Source: Allocatelliglobosispora scoriae (GTDB lineage: Bacteria; Actinomycetota; Actinomycetes; Mycobacteriales; Micromonosporaceae). Taken from it: a stretch of 64,000 nt of DNA. The notes beneath the pieces are model-generated. The model made no database searches, had not been told where the DNA came from, and worked only from the letters and a program-made list of their open reading frames with translations. Shown in pieces: positions 59,376-64,000 of the stretch (within the stretch, counting starts at the first letter, position 1; each line of letters begins with the position of its first letter). A program made the position numbers and the translations under genes. The DNA is taken from NCBI RefSeq assembly GCF_014204945.1, contig NZ_JACHMN010000002.1, forward strand, positions 3,929,001 to 3,993,000. The letters run 5' to 3'.

Positions 59376-59936
59376 GTGAGAAGACCGCTCCTGAGGATCG
59401 CGCCGTTGACGCTGCTCGCGGCCGGGTTGCTGCTCGCTCCGGCTGCGGGCGTGACCGCTGGCGGCAACATCACCACCTATCGAGCCCCGACACGTTTCAC
59501 ACCCGGCTGGAGCCAGGCCGACATTCCACACGAGATCAGCTACCTCGACGGAGAGGTTCACTCTGCTCCGGCGAGCACATCCATACGCCCGGCGATCGAC
59601 GCGCTGGCCGCCGCGCGGCGAGTGGACGCACAGTTCAGCGGACACAGCTACGAGCAGGGGGCGGAAGTCGCGCTACGAATCGTCTGGTTCGAGAAGGAGT
59701 TCCTGGCCCAGCTACCGGCCGCGTCGTCCCAGATTCAGCCGGGTGAACGGCGGCTGCTGTATGTCGTTCTGCAACACGATCACATCCCCGGCGGAGGCGG
59801 ACGGTTCGTCGCGAACCAGGCATCCCTGCCGCCCCGGCCTCCCCAGCCGTCCTGCGGCGTGCTCAGCTTCGTCGATGCGAGCACCGGTGAACTGGTCTTC
59901 TATGGAAGTCCGGTCGTCTGCGGTCGCCCAGGCTAG
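59376..59936 (+). CDS. Secreted orphan protein, second of pair
   Basis: A 186-aa exported protein starting at GTG 59376, 7 bp after the stop of the first orphan, so the two form an operon. Signal peptide ~1-28 (ending AGVTAGG). The mature part has no recognised domain; two Cys (PSCGVLSF, VVCGRPG) near the C-terminus may form a disulfide, with VDASTGELVFYGS between them. Function unknown. It ends convergently with nuoB, with 21 bp between. Confidence 0.7.
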   Translation: MRRPLLRIAPLTLLAAGLLLAPAAGVTAGGNITTYRAPTRFTPGWSQADIPHEISYLDGEVHSAPASTSIRPAIDALAAARRVDAQFSGHSYEQGAEVALRIVWFEKEFLAQLPAASSQIQPGERRLLYVVLQHDHIPGGGGRFVANQASLPPRPPQPSCGVLSFVDASTGELVFYGSPVVCGRPG

Positions 59937-59957
59937 CTCCAGGACCGGGCTGACCTG

Positions 59958-60692
59958 TCAATCCGGCTGCTCTTCCTCGGCCTGAGGGTGGCGGTAGATC
60001 GGCTTCGCCATCGGCAGCGGCGCGTCGAAGGGCGAGTCGGCCCCGGCGTGCTCGGCGGCGGCCTCCCGCACCGGCAGCAGCCCATCGGCGTTGAGCTCGG
60101 GAGCGACGGGCACCTGGTGGTGCGTACCCCAGTCGATGTCCTGGGGCGCTGCGGCCCGGGGGCGCGCTGCGGCCGGGGGCGCGACGAGCGGCGCGGTGAG
60201 CGCGAGCGGGTCGGGCCGGGACACTCCGCCGAGGCCGGACTGCTCGGCCGCGATCTTCTCCTGGAGCTTCAGGATCGCGTGGAGCAGCGCCTCGGGGCGC
60301 GGCGGGCACCCGGGAACGTAGACGTCGACCGGGATGATCTGGTCGACGCCCTTCGTCACCGAGTAGCTGTCCCAGTAGGGACCGCCGCAGTTGGAGCAGG
60401 CACCGAACGAGATCACGTATTTGGGCTCGGGCATCTGGTCGTAGAGCCGCTTGATCGCGGGCGCCATCTTGTCGGTGACCGTGCCGCTGACCACCATCAG
60501 GTCGGCCTGGCGCGGACCGTGGGCGAACGGGATGACCCCGAGCCGCATGAAGTCGTGCCTGCCCATGCTCGTCGCGATGAACTCGATGGCGCAGCAGGCG
60601 AGGCCGAAGTTGAAGACCCACAGCGAGTAGCGCCGACCCCAGTTCAGCACGAACCTGATCGGCTCTCCGAGCACCGCCGGCAAGGCCATCAT
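59958..60692 (-). CDS. nuoB: NADH-quinone oxidoreductase subunit B
   Basis: A 244-aa subunit carrying iron-sulfur cluster N2. Ligands: CC in [12 protein letters not shown] (~33-34), Cys in [15 protein letters not shown] (~98) and [15 protein letters not shown] (~128). The core ends at ~150; a Pro/Ala-rich tail of ~90 residues makes it longer than usual (~160-185). It couples electron transfer to quinone reduction together with NuoD and NuoH. It is divergent from nuoI (94 bp between starts), an unusual arrangement. Confidence 0.93.
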   Translation of the reverse strand: MMALPAVLGEPIRFVLNWGRRYSLWVFNFGLACCAIEFIATSMGRHDFMRLGVIPFAHGPRQADLMVVSGTVTDKMAPAIKRLYDQMPEPKYVISFGACSNCGGPYWDSYSVTKGVDQIIPVDVYVPGCPPRPEALLHAILKLQEKIAAEQSGLGGVSRPDPLALTAPLVAPPAAARPRAAAPQDIDWGTHHQVPVAPELNADGLLPVREAAAEHAGADSPFDAPLPMAKPIYRHPQAEEEQPD

Positions 60693-60786
60693 GCGGTCAC
60701 CCTAACAACCCGCTCCGACACGACCGGCGTCTCGGCCGCGCGGGGCGGTCGCGCAACCGTCGGGGGGACACGGCAGGATGTGCGAC

Positions 60787-61296
60787 ATGAGCATCCCAGG
60801 GTCCGGGCTGGCGAAGGGCCTCGCGGTCACGCTGAAGACGCTGACCCGCCGTTCGACCACGCGGCAGTATCCGGATGTGGAGCCGGACCTGCCGCCGCGT
60901 TCCCGGGGCGTCATCGCCCTGCTGGAGGAGAACTGCACGGTCTGCATGCTCTGTGCTCGCGAGTGCCCCGACTGGTGCATCGTCATCGACTCGCACAAGG
61001 AGGAGGTCGTCGTCCCGGGTGCCGCCCGCCCTCGCCAGCGTAATGTGCTCGACCAGTTCGACATCGACTTCTCTCTCTGTATGTACTGCGGGATCTGCAT
61101 CGAGGTCTGCCCCTTCGACGCTCTGCACTGGACCCCCGAGTTCGAGTACGCGGAGTACGACATCAGGGACCTGCTCCACGACAAGGACCGCCTCGGCGCC
61201 TGGATGCCGACGGTTCCGCCGCCACCCGCGCACGACCCCAGGGGCGAGCCGGCCAAGGAGGAATCCAGCGCAGCGAAGAAGGCGGCGGCTCCGTGA
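60787..61296 (+). CDS. nuoI: NADH-quinone oxidoreductase subunit I (2x[4Fe-4S])
   Basis: A 169-aa ferredoxin-type subunit. Two cluster motifs: [15 protein letters not shown] (~residues 48-62) and [15 protein letters not shown] (~98-112). N-terminal region [16 protein letters not shown] is typical. It relays electrons to NuoB. ATG 60787 is used; ATG 60778 is possible. It begins the plus-strand run nuoI-J-K-L-M, with GTGA/ATGA overlaps between successive genes. Confidence 0.92.
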   Translation: MSIPGSGLAKGLAVTLKTLTRRSTTRQYPDVEPDLPPRSRGVIALLEENCTVCMLCARECPDWCIVIDSHKEEVVVPGAARPRQRNVLDQFDIDFSLCMYCGICIEVCPFDALHWTPEFEYAEYDIRDLLHDKDRLGAWMPTVPPPPAHDPRGEPAKEESSAAKKAAAP

Positions 61297-61799
61297 CCAC
61301 GTTGGACCTGCTCATCGCGGGGGTCGGCCTGGTTGCCCTCGGCGCCGGCTGGCGGGTGGTCACCACTGATCAGCTGGTACGCGCCGGGCTGTGGCTCGTC
61401 GTCTGCCTGGCCGCCGTCGCCGCCGAGTTCCTGCTGCTCACCGCCGAGCTCGTCGCCTGGCTGCAGGTGCTCGTCTATGTCGGAGCGGTCGTCGTCCTGC
61501 TCCTCTTCGCGGTGATGCTGACCCGGGCGCCGATCGGACCCAGCCCCGACCTGGACCGGCCGGTCGGCCCGTCCGCGATGGTCGGCGCTGGTGTCGGCCT
61601 CGGCCTCGCCACGCTGCTCGTCACCGGTTTCCGCTGGGTGGAGATCACGCCGCCGTCCCCCGGTACGGCGAAGCTCCTCGGCGACCAGATCTTCCGCTCC
61701 TGGGTGCTGCCCTTCGAGGTCGTCTCGATCCTGCTGCTCGCCGCGCTCGTCGGCGCCATCGTGATCAGCCGACCGCAGCGGAAGGCGGAGGTGCACTGA
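61293..61799 (+). CDS. nuoJ: NADH-quinone oxidoreductase subunit J
   Basis: A 168-aa membrane subunit with five hydrophobic segments. The conserved [20 protein letters not shown] (~50-70) is the diagnostic NuoJ helix with its pi-bulge region. GTG 61293 overlaps the nuoI stop. Part of the proton-pumping membrane arm. Confidence 0.92.
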   Translation: MTTLDLLIAGVGLVALGAGWRVVTTDQLVRAGLWLVVCLAAVAAEFLLLTAELVAWLQVLVYVGAVVVLLLFAVMLTRAPIGPSPDLDRPVGPSAMVGAGVGLGLATLLVTGFRWVEITPPSPGTAKLLGDQIFRSWVLPFEVVSILLLAALVGAIVISRPQRKAEVH

Positions 61800-62167
61800 T
61801 GCATCCCGTCATCCCATATGTCATCGCCGCGCTGCTCTTCGGCCTGGGTGTGACGGGCGTCCTGCGGCGGCGCAACGCGATCCTCATCCTGATGTCGGTC
61901 GAGCTGATGCTCAACGCGGTCAACCTGATCCTCGTCACCGCCGACGCGACGCTGCGCAGCGCGGTCGGCGAGCGGGCACCGACCGGGCAGGTCTTCACGC
62001 TCTTCGTGATCGTGCTCGCGGCTGCGGAGATCGGCGTCGGGCTCGCCATCGTGCTGCGCCTGTTCCGGCTGCGCGGCGAGATCAACGCCGACGAGATCAA
62101 GCTCGCGACCCGCGAGGACGACGACGTGCGTCGAGACGCACCGGTGGAGGACGTGCATGTCGCCTGA
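61799..62167 (+). CDS. nuoK: NADH-quinone oxidoreductase subunit K
   Basis: A 122-aa membrane subunit with three helices. Conserved MSVELMLNAVNL with Glu (~37) and AAAEIGVGLAIVL with the second key Glu (~73), both used in proton pumping. A polar C-terminal extension of ~25 residues makes it longer than the usual ~100. The ATG overlaps the nuoJ stop by one base; its 3' end overlaps nuoL by 11 bp. Confidence 0.93.
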   Translation: MHPVIPYVIAALLFGLGVTGVLRRRNAILILMSVELMLNAVNLILVTADATLRSAVGERAPTGQVFTLFVIVLAAAEIGVGLAIVLRLFRLRGEINADEIKLATREDDDVRRDAPVEDVHVA

Positions 62168-63950
62168 GGTGATGGGGTGGCTGCTGGTCGGCGTACCGGC
62201 CGGGTTGGGTTTGATCGGTCTTCTGCTGCCGCGCGGCCATCGGCCCGCAGCCGCCGCGCTCGGCGTGATCGGGGCCGCGACCGCGCTGGGGCTGGTCATC
62301 GCGCTGCTCGTGCTGGGCGGGACGGTCTCCGCGTCGCGGCCGTGGATCAGCTTCGGCGACCTCGACGTGACCCTCGGGATCGAGGTCGACCGGCGGGCGC
62401 TGCTGGTCGCGCTGGCCGTGACCTGCGTCGCGCTCGCGGTGCAGGTCTACTCCATCGGCTACCTGCACGACGACGAGCGCTACGCACCCTATGCCGCGCA
62501 GATCAGCCTCTTCACCGCCGCGATGCTGCTCGTCGTGGTGAGCGGTGACCTGATCGGGCTGCTGATCGGGTGGGAGGTGATGGGCGCGTGCTCCTACCTG
62601 CTCATCGCCCATGATCGCGGTCTGCCGGAGGCGCCCCGCGCCGCGGTGAAGGCATTCCTGGTGACCCGGGTCGGCGACATCGGATTCCTGCTCGGGATCG
62701 TGCTGCTCGCCGTGCACGCGGGCAGCTTCCGGATCGCCGACGTGCTCGACGCGCTGCCGGGAATGACCTCGGGCGTCGTGACGGCGAGCGCGTTGCTGCT
62801 GCTCGCGGGCGTCGCGGGCAAGAGCGCGCAGTTCCCCCTGCACACCTGGCTGCCCGACGCGATGGCCGGTCCGACCCCGATCTCCGCCCTCATCCACGCC
62901 GCCACCATGGTCGCGGCCGGTGTCTACGTGGTGGCTCGGCTGCTCCCCGTCTTCCAGTCCTCCCCGGCCGCGCTCACCGTGCTCGGCGTGCTGGGCGCGA
63001 TCACGCTGCTGCTCGGCGCGCTCGCCGCCACCGCGCAGGCCGACATCAAGCGGGTGCTCGCCTGGTCGACGGTGTCGCAGCTCGGCTACATGACCGGTGC
63101 GCTCGCCGTCGGTGGTGACGACGCGGCGATCTTCCACCTGCTCACCCACGCGGCCTTCAAGGCGCTGCTCTTCCTCGGCGCCGGATGCCTCATCCACGCC
63201 GTCGGCTCCAACCTGCTCTCGCAGATGGGCGGCTTGCGCAAGCCGCTGCCGGTGATCTTCTGGTGCATGACGATCGGCCTCGCCGCGCTCGCGGGCGTGC
63301 CGCCGCTCGCCGGATTCTGGAGCAAGGAGGCGATCCTCGTCGCCGCCGAGCACGGCACCGGCGGGGCTGCGCTCATCGTCTACGTCGCGGGACTCGTCGG
63401 CACGTTCCTCACCGCCTGGTACGCGATGCGTACCTGGCTGCTCGCCTTCTTCGGCGAACGCAACGGACCCTGTCACGGTGTGGACCGGTGGATGCTCGGG
63501 CCGGTGATCGCCCTCGCCGTCCCGGCCGCCGGGCTGGGTCTCGGCGCCTGGCTGGTGCGCGACGGACTGGTCGAGCTCGACGGATTCGTGGCGATCCCGC
63601 TCGTGCTGATCGCCGCGGGTGCCTTCGCCGCCTGGCGCGGCTGGCGGACCAGCGGCGATCCGGCCACGATCCTCGGTTCGGCCGGTCCCTTCCTCGCCTC
63701 CGGGTTCCGTCTCGACGACCTCCAGCAGGCACTCGTCGTCCGTCCCGTCGTCAGCCTCGCCAACCTGGTCCGCCGCGCCGACGAGTCCGGCGTGGACGGT
63801 CTCGTCGACGGGCTCGGCACGGGCACCCTGACCGCTGGCGGGCAGCTCGCCCGCTGGCACCGGTCGGGCGTACCGAGAGCGCTCGCCGGGCTGCTCTCCC
63901 TCGCCGCGATCGCGGCCGTGGCCTTCGCGCTGAATGGGATGCTGCGATGA
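62157..63950 (+). CDS. nuoL: NADH-quinone oxidoreductase subunit L
   Basis: A 597-aa antiporter-like subunit with about 14 helices. Features: YSIGYLHDDERYAPYAAQIS, IGLLIGWEVMGACSYLLIAH (key Glu ~141), GVAGKSAQFPLHTWLPDAMA (key Lys ~223), STVSQLGYMTGAL, THAAFKALLFLGAGCLIH and the C-terminal long-helix region. It pumps protons at the distal end of the membrane arm. Overlaps nuoK and nuoM. Confidence 0.94.
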   Translation: MSPEVMGWLLVGVPAGLGLIGLLLPRGHRPAAAALGVIGAATALGLVIALLVLGGTVSASRPWISFGDLDVTLGIEVDRRALLVALAVTCVALAVQVYSIGYLHDDERYAPYAAQISLFTAAMLLVVVSGDLIGLLIGWEVMGACSYLLIAHDRGLPEAPRAAVKAFLVTRVGDIGFLLGIVLLAVHAGSFRIADVLDALPGMTSGVVTASALLLLAGVAGKSAQFPLHTWLPDAMAGPTPISALIHAATMVAAGVYVVARLLPVFQSSPAALTVLGVLGAITLLLGALAATAQADIKRVLAWSTVSQLGYMTGALAVGGDDAAIFHLLTHAAFKALLFLGAGCLIHAVGSNLLSQMGGLRKPLPVIFWCMTIGLAALAGVPPLAGFWSKEAILVAAEHGTGGAALIVYVAGLVGTFLTAWYAMRTWLLAFFGERNGPCHGVDRWMLGPVIALAVPAAGLGLGAWLVRDGLVELDGFVAIPLVLIAAGAFAAWRGWRTSGDPATILGSAGPFLASGFRLDDLQQALVVRPVVSLANLVRRADESGVDGLVDGLGTGTLTAGGQLARWHRSGVPRALAGLLSLAAIAAVAFALNGMLR

Positions 63951-64000
63951 CCGTCGTGCTGATCTCGCTGCTCGCCGTCCCCCTGCTCGGCGCGGTCGCC
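63947..64000 (+). CDS. nuoM: NADH-quinone oxidoreductase subunit M, truncated by window end
   Basis: Only the first 18 codons (MTVVLISLLAVPLLGAVA) are present. The ATG overlaps the nuoL stop (ATGA). The hydrophobic N-terminus and position after nuoL identify it as nuoM; the rest lies outside. Confidence 0.8.
   Translation, partial: MTVVLISLLAVPLLGAVA

Overview
The window is GC-rich actinobacterial DNA with very high GC at third codon positions, many GTG starts and many ATGA/GTGA-type gene overlaps. Gene content (SepH, DUF3027, DUF3107, DUF3152, a mycothiol-type DinB protein, MoeB/MoeZ-rhodanese, XPB helicase) points to an actinomycete. The large number of secreted proteins and the long intergenic palindromes suggest a filamentous, Micromonosporaceae-like organism; that family assignment is inference. 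I see no rRNA, CRISPR array, prophage or insertion sequence, and only one tRNA (Thr, CGT).

Layout. 1-11.9 kb: a 5'-truncated helicase-associated protein, an L,D-transpeptidase lipoprotein, XPB helicase, a divergent end-joining pair (LigD-type polymerase domain and Ku), a Nudix hydrolase, two MFS exporters, tRNA-Thr, DUF2530 and DUF3027. 12-20 kb: an AzgA-type purine permease, a MarR/MFS pair, a MDMPI-like enzyme, an RNA cyclic phosphodiesterase, SepH, and an inositol-phosphatase-family enzyme. 20-26.7 kb: a secreted coiled-coil hydrolase-like protein, a complete branched-chain amino-acid-type ABC transporter (binding protein, two ATPases, two permeases) and an NlpC/P60 protein. 26.7-30.5 kb: a copper module (csoR, copZ-like, a membrane-anchored unknown, copA) with a CsoR-like operator. 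30.6-38.5 kb: pirin, a secreted DTR-repeat protein, an unknown protein, a DEAD-box helicase, a ferritin-like protein, DUF3107 and TetR. 38.7-47.6 kb: a proline-rich protein, an alpha/beta hydrolase, a DUF3152 zinc-protease-like protein, MoeZ, a GH18 chitinase, a terpene-cyclase-like toroid and an alkyltransferase-like protein. 47.7-56 kb: proB/proA, a secreted CarboxypepD_reg-like protein, gamma-glutamyltransferase, a GPH-type transporter and an alkaline-phosphatase-family enzyme. 56-64 kb: a rearranged complex I cluster (nuoH, nuoC, nuoB on minus; nuoI-J-K-L-M on plus), interrupted by a Uma2 gene and two secreted orphan genes.

From memory, several blocks are arranged as in Mycobacterium tuberculosis: XPB with its partner (Rv0861c/Rv0862c), MarR/DUF2530/DUF3027 (Rv0880-Rv0883c), and rhlE/ferritin-like/DUF3107/TetR/DUF3152/moeB (Rv3211 down to Rv3206c).

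The most striking non-coding signal is a set of long intergenic palindromes in at least four unrelated sequence families. The main family is a 76-bp element (28-bp arm, 20-bp conserved loop, 28-bp arm) present four times. Because the loop is conserved as well as the arms, these look like dispersed copies of one element and not independently evolved terminators. One copy supplies the stop codon of the LigD polymerase gene. Other points worth a look are an apparent one-base frameshift in ku, a fourfold tandem repeat of ribosome-binding site plus GTG start before livF, a hairpin over the copA Shine-Dalgarno, and the split, invaded nuo cluster.
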